Notes: generated from the sequence alone by a model not told the origin. DNA of 64,000 bases from Gemmobacter caeni (GCF_003054195.1 NZ_QBKP01000012.1:1-64000); one strand, 5' to 3'. Numbered from the stretch's first letter, positions 1-8,685 are shown. Made by a program: numbers and translations.

Positions 1-2
1 AC

Positions 3-113
3 TGCCTCCCCTTCAACGTCGCCCGCGCATACGACGAAGCAAAAGGCATCGACACTCCCAAAATCTGGACCGCACAACGCGATCAACAAATGTGGAATGA
101 TCTCCAGGCGTGA
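3..113 (+). CDS. C-terminal fragment of an unidentified protein
   Basis: An open frame enters from the left edge and stops at the TGA at 111-113, leaving 36 residues that end in IWTAQRDQQMWNDLQA. The fragment is hydrophilic and has no motif I recognise. Its codons (GCA, AAA, CAA, ACT) are richer in A/T than in most genes of the window. The gene runs toward the MarR gene, so the two converge with about 20 bases between them. That it is a real gene end rests only on the open frame; there is no family support. Confidence 0.4.
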   Translation, partial: CLPFNVARAYDEAKGIDTPKIWTAQRDQQMWNDLQA

Positions 114-134
114 AAATATAACGCGGGACGGTGT

Positions 135-569
135 TCAGATCGCCGGATTGGCTACGGCGCGATGAAGCGCCGCAAGACCCTGATCCAGCGCTGCGCGCTC
201 GGCCTCTGTCATGGCGCCAAGAATGGCATTCGCCCGTGCTTCGACCTGTGAAAAGGCGCGGGCGAAGGTGCTGCGGCCCAGCGGCGTGATGGTGTAGAGC
301 CGCAGCCGCCGGTCCTCAGCCGGGATGGAGCGCAGGATCAGCCCCTTGTCCTCAAGCCGCTGGGTCGCGCGGCTGACCTGCACCTTGTCCAGGGTAGTGC
401 GCCGGGCCAGTTCCAGCGAATTGATCTCTTCCGCGCCCTCGATCAGGAACAGAAGCCGCCATTCCTCCCGTGTGAGGCCATGGTCATGGCCATAGACCTC
501 GACCAGTTGACGCGAAAACGCTTCGGCGACGACCGCCAGACGATAGGGAAAGAAGGATTCCAGTTGCAT
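135..569 (-). CDS. MarR-family transcriptional regulator
   Basis: A 144-residue winged-helix regulator. Recognition-helix region LELARRTTLDKVQVSRATQRL is followed by the wing with the family signature EDRRLRLYTITPLGR. MarR proteins bind palindromes as dimers and usually release DNA on binding a small, often aromatic, ligand. An upstream in-frame ATG at 635 would add 22 residues, but the extension looks non-conserved and would run through the palindrome at 596-611. I therefore place the start at 569, leaving the palindrome in the promoter as a likely autoregulatory operator. No catabolic gene lies in its unit, so the target is unknown. Confidence 0.85.
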   Translation of the reverse strand: MQLESFFPYRLAVVAEAFSRQLVEVYGHDHGLTREEWRLLFLIEGAEEINSLELARRTTLDKVQVSRATQRLEDKGLILRSIPAEDRRLRLYTITPLGRSTFARAFSQVEARANAILGAMTEAERAALDQGLAALHRAVANPAI

Positions 570-595
570 AGGCCGCCATACTGCTGATGTGCCTT

Positions 596-611
596 CATTG
601 CATATGTAATG
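596..611. promoter_or_regulatory. Probable MarR operator
   Basis: CATTGCATATGTAATG is a 16-base inverted repeat with 14 of 16 positions symmetrical, centred on CATATG. It lies 27 bases upstream of the chosen MarR start. Size and position suit a MarR dimer site and autorepression. The binding itself is inferred. Confidence 0.5.
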
Positions 612-977
612 AACCGGATCAAACGGTGCGTGCATCCTTGCCGCAGCGAAAACCGGCAGCGGAATCGTTCAAATTCGAAGTATTTCCGCTTTAAACCGCC
701 ATACCCGTTTCGGTTCTGCGCAGATCGTCAGCGACCGAAACTGTGGCGCTGTTTTTTTGACCGGAATGCAGCAGCAGCGCAGCGACGGCTTTCTGCGGCG
801 CGGCATCTGTCTTGCGTGCTCTGACACGGCTGCGGCTTATTCGTTCTGCGGCAGCACAGCGCAGGCGGGAACGACCGCGCACTGCCTCCGCAAAAGGAAA
901 AGAAAAAAACGTCGGAACGGTTTTGTCGCGCCTGCTGTCAGGCGCGGCCCGATCCCGGCATGCAACGGGGAATGGAT
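612..977. other. Non-coding region between marR and urtA
   Basis: About 365 bases between divergent genes with no convincing coding frame. It holds an inverted repeat, GTTTCGGT at 707-714 with ACCGAAAC at 734-741. A short CAGCG/CGCTG stem at 729-751 is followed by seven T (752-758), a possible weak plus-strand terminator. A sigma-54-like element sits at 801-816. I find no clear sigma-70 promoter and no riboswitch. The rest is presumably the urtA regulatory region and leader. Confidence 0.5.
801..816 (+). promoter_or_regulatory. Sigma-54-like -24/-12 element upstream of urtA
   Basis: CGGCATCTGTCTTGCG keeps the GGCA and TTGC blocks at the exact spacing of the sigma-54 consensus TGGCACG-N4-TTGCW. 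Urea transporters are usually under nitrogen control, so the position about 160 bases before urtA makes sense. No NtrC site was recognised, and one such match can occur by chance in GC-rich DNA. Confidence 0.3.
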
Positions 978-2276
978 ATGAATCTGACACGTCGCTCGCT
1001 TCTGGCCACAGCCGCCGCCGCCCTTGCCGCGCCGCTGACCGCGCCGCGTTTTGCCTTTGCGCAGGAAGGCCCGATCAGGATCGGCGTCCTGCATTCGCTG
1101 TCGGGGACCATGGCGATTTCTGAAACCACGCTGAAAGACACGATGCTGATGCTGATCGAGGAACAGAACGCCAAGGGCGGCGTGCTGGGCCGACAGCTTG
1201 AGGCGGTGGTGGTCGATCCGGCCTCTGACTGGCCGCTGTTCGCCGAAAAGGCGCGCGAGTTGCTGACCGTGTCCAAGGTGGACGTGATGTTCGGCTGCTG
1301 GACCTCCGTCAGCCGCAAATCGGTGCTGCCGGTCATCGAGGAACTGAACGGCCTGCTGTTCTACCCGGTGCAATACGAGGGCGAGGAATCCTCGAAAAAC
1401 GTGTTCTACACCGGCGCGGCGCCGAACCAGCAGGCGATTCCGGCGGTGGATTACTTCCTCAACGAGTTGGGGATCGAGAAATTCGCGCTGCTGGGCACCG
1501 ATTACGTCTATCCGCGCACCACGAACAACATCCTTGAAAGCTATCTGAAGGCGAAGGGCATCGCGGCCGAGGATATCTTCGTCAACTATACCCCGTTCGG
1601 CCACAGCGACTGGTCGAAGATCGTGGCTGACGTGGTGGCGCTGGGGGCCGATGGCAAGAAGGTCGGCGTGGTTTCCACCATCAACGGTGACGCCAATATC
1701 GGTTTCTACAAGGAACTGGCCGCAGCGGGCGTCACCGCCGACAAGATCCCGGTCGTGGCCTTCTCGGTCGGCGAGGAAGAGCTTTCGGGGCTGGATACCA
1801 CCAACCTCGTCGGCCATCTGGCAGCATGGAACTATTTCATGTCGGCCGATACGCCCGAGAACAAATCGTTCATTGAGGCGTGGCACAAGTTCATCAAGGA
1901 CGACAAGCGTGTCACCAACGACCCGATGGAAGCGCATTACATCGGCTTCAACATGTGGGTGAATGCGGTGACAGCGGCGGGCACCACGGCGGTCGATCCG
2001 GTGATCGACGCCATGGTCGGGCAGAAGTTCCCCAACCTGACCGGCGGCATGGCCGAGATGCTGCCGAACCACCACCTGACCAAACCCGTGCTGATCGGCG
2101 AAATCCGCGCTGATGGTCAGTTTGATATCATCAGCCAGACCGAGCCGGTGCCCGGCGACGCCTGGACCGATTTCCTCCCGGAATCGGCGGTGCTGGAATC
2201 GGATTGGAAAGACCTGAAATGCGGCATGTATAACACCGAGACCAAGACCTGCGTGCAGCTGACCTCCAACTACTGA
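978..2276 (+). CDS. urtA: Urea ABC transporter substrate-binding protein
   Basis: A 432-residue periplasmic binding protein of the UrtA/AmiC branch of the branched-chain amino acid family. The N-terminus MNLTRRSLLATAAA, ending in AFA at about residue 28, is a twin-arginine-type signal peptide. The mature part opens with IRIGVLHSLSGTMAISE and contains FGCWTSVSRKSVLPV and FYPVQYEGEES, typical of UrtA. In-frame ATGs exist at 960, 972 and 978. I chose 978 because the GGGG at 967-970 then sits at good Shine-Dalgarno distance. It leads the urtABCDE operon and would deliver urea to UrtBC. Nitrogen-limited expression is expected for the family; only a weak sigma-54-like element supports it here. Confidence 0.95.
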   Translation: MNLTRRSLLATAAAALAAPLTAPRFAFAQEGPIRIGVLHSLSGTMAISETTLKDTMLMLIEEQNAKGGVLGRQLEAVVVDPASDWPLFAEKARELLTVSKVDVMFGCWTSVSRKSVLPVIEELNGLLFYPVQYEGEESSKNVFYTGAAPNQQAIPAVDYFLNELGIEKFALLGTDYVYPRTTNNILESYLKAKGIAAEDIFVNYTPFGHSDWSKIVADVVALGADGKKVGVVSTINGDANIGFYKELAAAGVTADKIPVVAFSVGEEELSGLDTTNLVGHLAAWNYFMSADTPENKSFIEAWHKFIKDDKRVTNDPMEAHYIGFNMWVNAVTAAGTTAVDPVIDAMVGQKFPNLTGGMAEMLPNHHLTKPVLIGEIRADGQFDIISQTEPVPGDAWTDFLPESAVLESDWKDLKCGMYNTETKTCVQLTSNY

Positions 2277-2284
2277 TCTGATCC

Positions 2285-2310
2285 GCGAGGGGTGCCGTGG
2301 CGCCCCTCGC
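2285..2310 (+). promoter_or_regulatory. Intercistronic stem-loop between urtA and urtB
   Basis: An 11-base stem (2285-2295 with 2300-2310, one G-U pair, loop CGTG) lies 9 bases after the urtA stop. No T-run follows. Such structures after binding-protein genes usually act as partial attenuators or mRNA stabilisers that keep the binding protein in excess over the permease. Confidence 0.55.
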
Positions 2311-2328
2311 CCTATCGAAGGGGTTGGA

Positions 2329-4266
2329 ATGTTCCGTTTCCTGCTGCCGCTTGCCATGGCGGTCTGTCTTGCCTTGCCTGCCCTTGCGCAGACCCTGCCC
2401 GAAGTGGTGGAGGCATCGCGCGCCCAGATCGAGAAACCCTCGCGCCAGACCGTTGGCCCGGTGATCGACGCCATCGCCTCGACCGGCGATCCGGCGGCGG
2501 CGGCGCTGTTGCAGGCCTGGGCCGACCGCAAGTTGGGGGTGCGCAAGGCCGATGGCGTGTTCTTCCTGCTGGAAAAGGCGCCGGAGGGCTGGGCGCTGAC
2601 CGGACTGGACGGAGCTGCCGCCGGAACCGCGCCGACATCGGACATTACCGACCTCAAACCCAATGCCGGTGTGCGCGAACTGATCGGTGCGGTGCTGGTG
2701 CAGTTCACCCTGACCGACCCCGATCCGGCGCAGCGCACCCGTGCGCTGGACGCCATCGCCCGCTCGCCTGCCAAGGCGCAGCTCGCGCCCTTGCGTGCTT
2801 CGATCGAGGATGAGGCCGACCCGGGGCTGAAAGCCCGGAAGGAACACCTCGCCACTTTCCTGACCCTGCAATTCGGAGACGACAGTGCGACCCGCGTCGT
2901 CGCCATCGAAAGCCTTGCAGGCGATACCGCACTGGACGTGCGCGCCGCGCTGAACCCGCTGCTGGTCACCAGCCGCAAGGTCGCCGTGGCGCTACCGCAG
3001 GGCGTGAACATCGCGGCTACCCTGACACCGGGCAAGGACATCCCGCGCGAGGCCGCCTATGACCTGCTGGTCGGTGCCGGCCTCGCCCCCGCGCGCCTTA
3101 CGCTGGCCGATCAGAAGGCCGCGCTGGCCGCCCATCTGGAAAACGGGGCTGTCGGTGGCGTGCCGCTGGCCGAACTGGCCAGCCAGCAGCTTCGTGACGC
3201 GGCCTATGAGGCGCTGGAGAAATCGGGCCAGGTGCCCGCCGCCGCTACTGATGCCGAGGTCGCTGCCGCGCTGGAGGCGCATGTGTTCTACGATCAATAT
3301 GCAGAACCCGACCCGGCCGTCACCGATGCGGCCCGACGGACTCTTGCCAGTATCGAAACCCGCGTGGGCTTGATGACGGCCGCCGATCTGGGGCTTGATG
3401 CCCTCTCGCTTGCCTCGATCTACTTCCTTGCCGCCATCGGTCTTGCCATCACTTTCGGCGTGATGCGGGTGATCAACATGGCCCATGGCGAGTTCATCAT
3501 GATGGGCGCCTATACCGGCTATGTCGTGCAACAGATGATCCCGAATTACACCGTCTCGATCCTTGTCGCGCTTCCGCTGGCCTTCGCGGTGACCTTCGCG
3601 GCGGGCGTGGCGATGGAACGGCTGGTGATCCGTCACCTCTACAAACGCCCGCTGGAGACGCTGCTTGCGACCTTCGGCATCTCCATCGCGCTGCAACAGA
3701 TCGCCAAGAACATCTTCGGCACTCAGGCCCGGCCGCTGACCGCGCCTGCCTGGCTGGACGGTGCGCTCAGCTTCAACGACATCATCTCGATCAGCTATAT
3801 CCGGGTCGCCATCTTCCTGCTGGCGCTGCTGTTCCTCGGCTTCTTCCTCTGGCTGATGAAACGCACCCGGCTGGGGCTGGAGGTGCGCGCCGTGACGCAG
3901 AACCCGGCCATGGCCGCCAGCATGGGCATCGACCCCGACCGCATCAACATGCTGACCTTCGGGATCGGCTCGGGCATCGCCGGGATCGCGGGCGTCGCCA
4001 TCGGGCTTTTTGCCAAGGTCACCTCGGAGCTTGGCTCGGATTATATCGTGCAAAGCTTCATGACAGTCGTGGTGGGTGGGGTCGGCAATATCTGGGGCGC
4101 GCTGGCGGGCGCCGCCATGATCGGCGGCTTCCAGAAGGTGATCGAGTGGCTGAACCCCTCGAACACGCTGGCCGCACAGACCTACATGATCCTTTTCATC
4201 ATCCTGTTCATCCAGTTCCGCCCTCGCGGCATCATCGCCCTCAAGGGCCGCGCGGCAGGAGATTGA
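2329..4266 (+). CDS. urtB: Urea ABC transporter permease UrtB
   Basis: A 645-residue inner-membrane permease of the LivH type with the long N-terminal extension of proteobacterial UrtB. Residues 1-20 are a signal peptide (MFRFLLPLAMAVCLALPALA). About 320 helical, Ala-rich residues follow that would lie in the periplasm. The permease core begins near residue 350 (LDALSLASIYFLAAIGLAI) and includes FGVMRVINMAHGEFIMMGAY and a C-terminal VVGGVGNIWGALAGA block. It pairs with UrtC to form the channel. The start at 2329 follows a GAAGGGG ribosome site. Confidence 0.95.
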   Translation: MFRFLLPLAMAVCLALPALAQTLPEVVEASRAQIEKPSRQTVGPVIDAIASTGDPAAAALLQAWADRKLGVRKADGVFFLLEKAPEGWALTGLDGAAAGTAPTSDITDLKPNAGVRELIGAVLVQFTLTDPDPAQRTRALDAIARSPAKAQLAPLRASIEDEADPGLKARKEHLATFLTLQFGDDSATRVVAIESLAGDTALDVRAALNPLLVTSRKVAVALPQGVNIAATLTPGKDIPREAAYDLLVGAGLAPARLTLADQKAALAAHLENGAVGGVPLAELASQQLRDAAYEALEKSGQVPAAATDAEVAAALEAHVFYDQYAEPDPAVTDAARRTLASIETRVGLMTAADLGLDALSLASIYFLAAIGLAITFGVMRVINMAHGEFIMMGAYTGYVVQQMIPNYTVSILVALPLAFAVTFAAGVAMERLVIRHLYKRPLETLLATFGISIALQQIAKNIFGTQARPLTAPAWLDGALSFNDIISISYIRVAIFLLALLFLGFFLWLMKRTRLGLEVRAVTQNPAMAASMGIDPDRINMLTFGIGSGIAGIAGVAIGLFAKVTSELGSDYIVQSFMTVVVGGVGNIWGALAGAAMIGGFQKVIEWLNPSNTLAAQTYMILFIILFIQFRPRGIIALKGRAAGD

Positions 4267-4294
4267 GCCGATGTTCAGACCGCCGCTGTCCTTC

Positions 4295-4347
4295 CCTTCA
4301 TCTTGGCCCAAATATCCCACGGGGGCGCGGGGGTGTGAAACCCCCGC
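4295..4347 (-). repeat. Rhodobacterales-type hairpin repeat, copy 1
   Basis: Read on the minus strand, this is a perfect 8-base hairpin (GCGGGGGT, loop TTCAC, ACCCCCGC; 4327-4347), then GCCCCCGTGGGATATTTG and GGCCAAGATGAAGG. A second copy lies at 24511-24559 in the opposite orientation. Elements with this GGGATATTTG tail recur between genes of Rhodobacterales. Here it fills most of the 102-base urtB-urtC gap. Confidence 0.75.
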
Positions 4348-4368
4348 TGCAACGCCGGAAGCCCCGCA

Positions 4369-5592
4369 ATGACCCGGACATTCCTTGCCCGCAACCCCTC
4401 GACCCTGTGGTTCCTGCTGGTGCTGGCGCTGTTCACCCTTTGCGTCACCGTTCTGGCCGAGGGCTTTGGCATCGGCCTCATCCCCACCGCCTTCGTCAAG
4501 GTGCTGGGCAAGACCTTATGTCTCTGCCTCGTCGCCCTGGCGATGGATCTGATCTGGGGATACACCGGCATCCTTTCGCTGGGCCACATGGCCTTCTTCG
4601 CCCTTGGCGGCTACATGACCGGCATGTGGCTGATGTATGCCCGCACCGAGGAGATCGTGGTGCAGGCGCTGGCCGGATCGCCCATCCCGCCCACGCCCGA
4701 AGAGGTGGCGCAGGGCGTTGCGACACAGATATTCGGTGTGGTCGGCGGATCTGACCTGCCTGTTGTCTGGACCTTTGCGCACAGCGCCTTCCTGCAACTG
4801 CCGCTGGTGCTGATCGTGCCGGGCGTTCTGGCGCTGGTCTTCGGCTGGCTGGCGTTCCGGGCGCGGGTGAACGGGGTGTACCTGTCGATCCTGACACAGG
4901 CCATGACGCTGGCGCTGACGCTTTACCTGTTCCAGAACGACAGCGGGCTGCGCGGCAATAACGGGCTTTCAGGGCTGCAAAATCTGCCTGGCCTCGCCGA
5001 TGTGCCACAATCCACGTTGTCGATCCTGTTCTTCCTCGCCTCGGCCCTGTTGCTGGCGGCAGGGTATCTGTTGCTGGCCTGGGTCACCTCGGGCAAGTTC
5101 GGCAGTGCCCTGCGCGCGATCCGCGACGATGAACAGCGGCTGCGTTTCCTTGGCTACCCGGTCGAGGGTTACAAGCTGTTTGTCTTTACCCTGACCGCCA
5201 TGGTCGCCGCCGTGGCGGGTGCTTTCTATTACCCGCAGGCGGGCATTATCAACCCGGCCGAGCTTGCGCCAATCGCCTCGATCTACCTCGCCGTCTGGGT
5301 CGCCATTGGCGGGCGCGGACGGCTTTATGGGGCGGTGATCGGGGCGGCCTTCGTCTCGTTGTTGTCCTCGTGGTTCACCGGGGGCATGGCGCCCGCCATT
5401 CCGCTCGGGTTCTACACAATCAAATGGGTGGACTGGTGGACGGTGCTTCTCGGCCTCGCCTTCGTGCTGGTGACGCTGTTCGCGCCACGCGGGATCGGCG
5501 GGCTGTTCGACCGGCTGCCCAGCCCGCGCCGCCATGGCGCCCAGCTTGGCCCCGATGACGGCGCGCTGCGCGAGAAGGAGGCCGACGCATGA
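4369..5592 (+). CDS. urtC: Urea ABC transporter permease UrtC
   Basis: A 407-residue LivM-type permease with about ten hydrophobic segments. The conserved block VALAMDLIWGYTGILSLGHMAFFALGGYM lies near residues 50-85. RAIRDDEQRLRFLGYPVEGYKLFVF is the cytoplasmic loop that contacts the ATPases. A GGRGRLYGAVIGA block lies near the C-terminus. It forms the membrane channel with UrtB. It ends in an ATGA overlap with urtD, which indicates translational coupling. Confidence 0.95.
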   Translation: MTRTFLARNPSTLWFLLVLALFTLCVTVLAEGFGIGLIPTAFVKVLGKTLCLCLVALAMDLIWGYTGILSLGHMAFFALGGYMTGMWLMYARTEEIVVQALAGSPIPPTPEEVAQGVATQIFGVVGGSDLPVVWTFAHSAFLQLPLVLIVPGVLALVFGWLAFRARVNGVYLSILTQAMTLALTLYLFQNDSGLRGNNGLSGLQNLPGLADVPQSTLSILFFLASALLLAAGYLLLAWVTSGKFGSALRAIRDDEQRLRFLGYPVEGYKLFVFTLTAMVAAVAGAFYYPQAGIINPAELAPIASIYLAVWVAIGGRGRLYGAVIGAAFVSLLSSWFTGGMAPAIPLGFYTIKWVDWWTVLLGLAFVLVTLFAPRGIGGLFDRLPSPRRHGAQLGPDDGALREKEADA

Positions 5593-6353
5593 CCACCATC
5601 GCCCCCGCCCGCACGACCTCGCTGCTGGAGGTTTCCGGCGTCTCGGTCACCTTCGACGGCTTCCGCGCCATCAACAATCTGTCCTTCGCCATCGGCCCGC
5701 AGGAACTGCGCGCAGTGATCGGACCGAATGGCGCGGGCAAGACCACCTTCATGGACATCGTGACCGGCAAAACCCGGCCGGACGAAGGCACGGTTGTCTT
5801 CGGGGAGGTGCCCCGCTCATTGCTGCGGATGTCCGAGGCGCAGATCGCGCGCGCAGGCGTCGGCCGCAAGTTCCAGCGCCCCACGGTGTTCGAGGATCAG
5901 AGCGTTTCCGAAAACCTGATGTTGGCGCTGAAGGCGGCGCGCACGCCCTGGCGGGTGCTGTTCTGGCGCGAAACGGCGAAAGACCGTGTCCGCGTGGCGG
6001 AGCTTGCAGCACAGGTGGGCCTTGCCGATCACCTGTCCCGCAAGGCGGGCGAGCTGTCCCATGGCCAGAAGCAATGGCTGGAAATCGCCATGCTGCTGGC
6101 ACAGGAACCGCGCCTGCTGCTGGTCGATGAACCTGCGGCGGGGATGAGCTTTCTGGAGCGCGAGCAGACCACCGCGCTGCTGGTCGAACTGGCGAAAACC
6201 CGCGCCGTCGTCGTGGTGGAGCATGACATGGAGTTCATCCGGCGGCTGAACTGCAAGGTCACGGTGCTGCACGAAGGCTCGGTTTTGGCCGAGGGCAGCC
6301 TGGATCACGTCACCAAGAATCCGCAAGTCATCGAAGTCTATCTGGGGCGCTGA
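5589..6353 (+). CDS. urtD: Urea ABC transporter ATP-binding protein UrtD
   Basis: A 254-residue ATPase of the LivG type. Walker A is GPNGAGKTTF, the signature is LSHGQKQWLEIAMLL, Walker B is LLLVDEPAAGM and the switch histidine is in VVVEHDMEF. The C-terminus DHVTKNPQVIEVYLGR is typical of LivG/UrtD. The signature has H for the usual second G (LSHGQ), which is normal for this subfamily. The start overlaps the urtC stop by four bases. Confidence 0.95.
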   Translation: MTTIAPARTTSLLEVSGVSVTFDGFRAINNLSFAIGPQELRAVIGPNGAGKTTFMDIVTGKTRPDEGTVVFGEVPRSLLRMSEAQIARAGVGRKFQRPTVFEDQSVSENLMLALKAARTPWRVLFWRETAKDRVRVAELAAQVGLADHLSRKAGELSHGQKQWLEIAMLLAQEPRLLLVDEPAAGMSFLEREQTTALLVELAKTRAVVVVEHDMEFIRRLNCKVTVLHEGSVLAEGSLDHVTKNPQVIEVYLGR

Positions 6354-6355
6354 AC

Positions 6356-7051
6356 ATGCTGACAACCGAAGGGCTGACCCTGCATTACGGCGGCAGCCAG
6401 ATCCTGAACGGCATCGACCTTGAGGCGAAGGCTGGTGTGGTGACCTGCGTCATGGGCACCAATGGCGTAGGCAAGACCTCGCTTCTGAAGGCGCTGGCCG
6501 GAACGCATCCGCGCTCCGGTGGCAGGCTCACGCTGGATGGCGAGGTGCTGCCGGTCCTGCCCGCGCAACATATGGCGCGGCGCGGACTGGCGGTGGTTCC
6601 GCAGGGGCGGATGATCTTTCCGCTGCTGACTGTGCGCGAGAACCTCGAAACCGGCTTTTCGCTGCTGCCGAAGGCCGATCACAAGGTGCCCGACGAAATC
6701 TATGACCTGTTCCCGGTGCTGAAGGATATGGGCCACAGGCGCGGCGGCGATCTGTCGGGCGGGCAGCAGCAACAGCTTGCCATCGCGCGGGCGATGATCA
6801 TGCGTCCCAAGGTGCTGTTGCTGGACGAACCGACCGAGGGCATCCAGCCCAATATCATCCAGCAGATCGGCCGCGTGATCGAATATCTGAAGGCCAAGGG
6901 CAATATGGCCATCATTCTGGTCGAACAGTATTTCGATTTTGCCTTCGATCTGGGCGACCAGTTCTATGTGCTCAAACGCGGCGCGGTGAACCTGTCGCAT
7001 CCGAAAGAGGGCCTGACGCGCGAGGCGCTGCAAGCCGCGCTGAGCATCTGA
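6356..7051 (+). CDS. urtE: Urea ABC transporter ATP-binding protein UrtE
   Basis: A 231-residue ATPase of the LivF type. Walker A is GTNGVGKTS, the signature is LSGGQQQQLAIARAM, Walker B is VLLLDEPTEG, and ILVEQYFDFAF follows. The phrase TEGIQPNIIQQI is characteristic of UrtE. The gene starts 2 bases after the urtD stop and completes the operon. It ends directly against the convergent gene at 7052 with no visible terminator. No urease genes follow here. Confidence 0.95.
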   Translation: MLTTEGLTLHYGGSQILNGIDLEAKAGVVTCVMGTNGVGKTSLLKALAGTHPRSGGRLTLDGEVLPVLPAQHMARRGLAVVPQGRMIFPLLTVRENLETGFSLLPKADHKVPDEIYDLFPVLKDMGHRRGGDLSGGQQQQLAIARAMIMRPKVLLLDEPTEGIQPNIIQQIGRVIEYLKAKGNMAIILVEQYFDFAFDLGDQFYVLKRGAVNLSHPKEGLTREALQAALSI

Positions 7052-7789
7052 TTACGCCCCCAGCGCGTATTGGCGCAGCCGGTCGTAATGTGGCAGCGCG
7101 GCCTCGACCAGCCCCGCATATTCGGGCGCAAGGTCGGGCAGCGGGCCTTCCGGGGCATCAAAGCCGGTGGAGGCATGGACCGCATTATACCAATGCGGCG
7201 CCCATGCCCCGTCAAAGGGCTTCGGCCCCGCAGGCCAGCGCAGCATGCTTTCGGTGAACGGAATGTCCAGGGCCGCACAAAGGACATGCAGGCTGACAGC
7301 CGGGTTGGCGCGGATATCCTCGCTGTCCACCACCACCGGCGCCGCGCCGGTCATGTCAGCCACCTGATCAAACAGTTCCCCTTGCTGGACAAAGCCGATG
7401 TCGGCCAGCGTCGGGCTTTCGCGCTTCCTGGAGTAGCTTGCCACCACCCGCGCCGGATGGCGGATCAGGAACACATTGGTCAGCCCGCGCAGAAAGCCCC
7501 GATCAAAGCCGGGGATCATATGAAGCGTCATATGCTTCTGATACCACAGCGGTTTTCCGTCAGGGTTTGGCCCCGGACAGGCAGCGGCGACCTTTGCCGG
7601 ATCGGCCTCGCCCGCCGCGATCACCTCGGCCGACATCGGATGGTCTATGCCGGTCGCGGCCAGATAGGCGGCATAGAAGGGTTCATCCCACACCGCGCAA
7701 TCACCACGCGCGGCGAAAGCATACATCATGGCGGTCGACAGATTGCGCGGGCCGCTCCACATCGCGATTTTCATGGTGCTGACCGTCAT
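7052..7789 (-). CDS. P-loop sulfotransferase-family protein
   Basis: 245 residues. The N-terminal MWSGPRNLSTAMMYAF is the phosphosulfate-binding loop of the sulfotransferase fold. VFLIRHPARVVASYSRK matches the second conserved element with an Arg and a Ser. The start forms an ATGA overlap with the aminotransferase upstream, so the two are co-translated. A second ATG five codons in (7774) is possible. This pairing occurs in other alphaproteobacteria, but the acceptor is unknown to me. It may act on the product of its neighbour rather than as a classical PAPS sulfotransferase. Confidence 0.75.
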   Translation of the reverse strand: MTVSTMKIAMWSGPRNLSTAMMYAFAARGDCAVWDEPFYAAYLAATGIDHPMSAEVIAAGEADPAKVAAACPGPNPDGKPLWYQKHMTLHMIPGFDRGFLRGLTNVFLIRHPARVVASYSRKRESPTLADIGFVQQGELFDQVADMTGAAPVVVDSEDIRANPAVSLHVLCAALDIPFTESMLRWPAGPKPFDGAWAPHWYNAVHASTGFDAPEGPLPDLAPEYAGLVEAALPHYDRLRQYALGA

Positions 7790-8685
7790 GCCAGCACGAG
7801 TTGCTTGTAAAGGCCGCGCAGGCGTTCCGTCATCGGCCCCATCTGGCCGCTGCCGATCTGCCGCCCATCGATGCTGCCGACCGGGGTTTGCGCGCCGAAA
7901 GTGCCGGTCAGGAAGGCCTCATCCGCCGAATAGGTGTCGACGAGGCTGAAATTCCGCTCGAACACCGGGATGCCATTGGCGCGGCACAGGTCGATCACCT
8001 TGCGGCGGGTGATGCCGTTCATGCAGTAATCGCCGGTCGAGGTCCAAACCTCGCCCTTCTTCACGATGAAGAAGTTGCAGGCATTGGTCGTGTTCACAAA
8101 GCCATGCACGTCCAGCATCAGCGCCTCGTCCGCGCCGGCCTTCTGCGCCGCGATACAGGCAAGAATGCAGTTCAGCTTGGAATGCGAGTTCAGCTTCGGA
8201 TCCTGCGTCATCGGCAGCCCGCGCAGATGCGGCACGGTGGCCAGCGTGATCGGGCGCGGGATTTTGGGGCGCGAGTGCTCCATGATGATGGTGACGGTCG
8301 GCCCCTGCTGCGACAGCTGCGGATGCTGGAAGGGGCGGGTCTTCACCCCGCGCGTCACCATCAGCCGCGCATGAGCGTCGGTGGTCATGCCATTCGCTGC
8401 CTGGGTGTCGCGCAGCGCCTGTTCCAGTTCGGCTGCGGTCATCCTGATATCAAGGTCGATGGCCTTCGCCGCCTCGAACAGCCGGTCAAGGTGCTCGTCC
8501 AGAAAGGCCCAGCGGCCCTCGTAAAGCCGCATCCCTTCCCATACGCCGTCGCCCATCATGAAGCCGGAATCGTACACTGAAACCAGTGCTTCGGCCTTGG
8601 GCACGATCCGGCCATTCAGGAACAGCATCAGGTTTTCGTTGCGGGCGTCCTCTTCCGCCTGGTGGGTGGAAACGTGTTCAGTCAT
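7786..8685 (-). CDS. Class IV PLP aminotransferase (branched-chain/D-amino acid type)
   Basis: A 299-residue fold-type IV PLP enzyme. SVYDSGFMMGDGVWEGMRLYEG near residues 40-65 is the conserved N-terminal block. LNSHSKLNCI should carry the PLP lysine. DEALMLDVHGFVNTTNACNFFIV is the family's phosphate-binding and substrate region. I place the start at 8685, preceded by GGAGGG at ideal distance; frames starting further upstream are unlike the family. The substrate may be a branched-chain or D-amino acid, or aminodeoxychorismate; sequence alone does not decide. Confidence 0.85.
   Translation of the reverse strand: MTEHVSTHQAEEDARNENLMLFLNGRIVPKAEALVSVYDSGFMMGDGVWEGMRLYEGRWAFLDEHLDRLFEAAKAIDLDIRMTAAELEQALRDTQAANGMTTDAHARLMVTRGVKTRPFQHPQLSQQGPTVTIIMEHSRPKIPRPITLATVPHLRGLPMTQDPKLNSHSKLNCILACIAAQKAGADEALMLDVHGFVNTTNACNFFIVKKGEVWTSTGDYCMNGITRRKVIDLCRANGIPVFERNFSLVDTYSADEAFLTGTFGAQTPVGSIDGRQIGSGQMGPMTERLRGLYKQLVLA

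Noticed and set aside
729-758. Rho-independent terminator before urtA
   Set aside because: The stem is only 5 bases with a 13-base loop, and no plus-strand transcript is known to need stopping there; mentioned only as a possibility.
837-3041. A 734-residue open frame on the minus strand opposite urtA/urtB
   Set aside because: It is Arg/Ser/His-rich low-complexity translation mirroring GC-rich codons of urtA and urtB, with no family motif.
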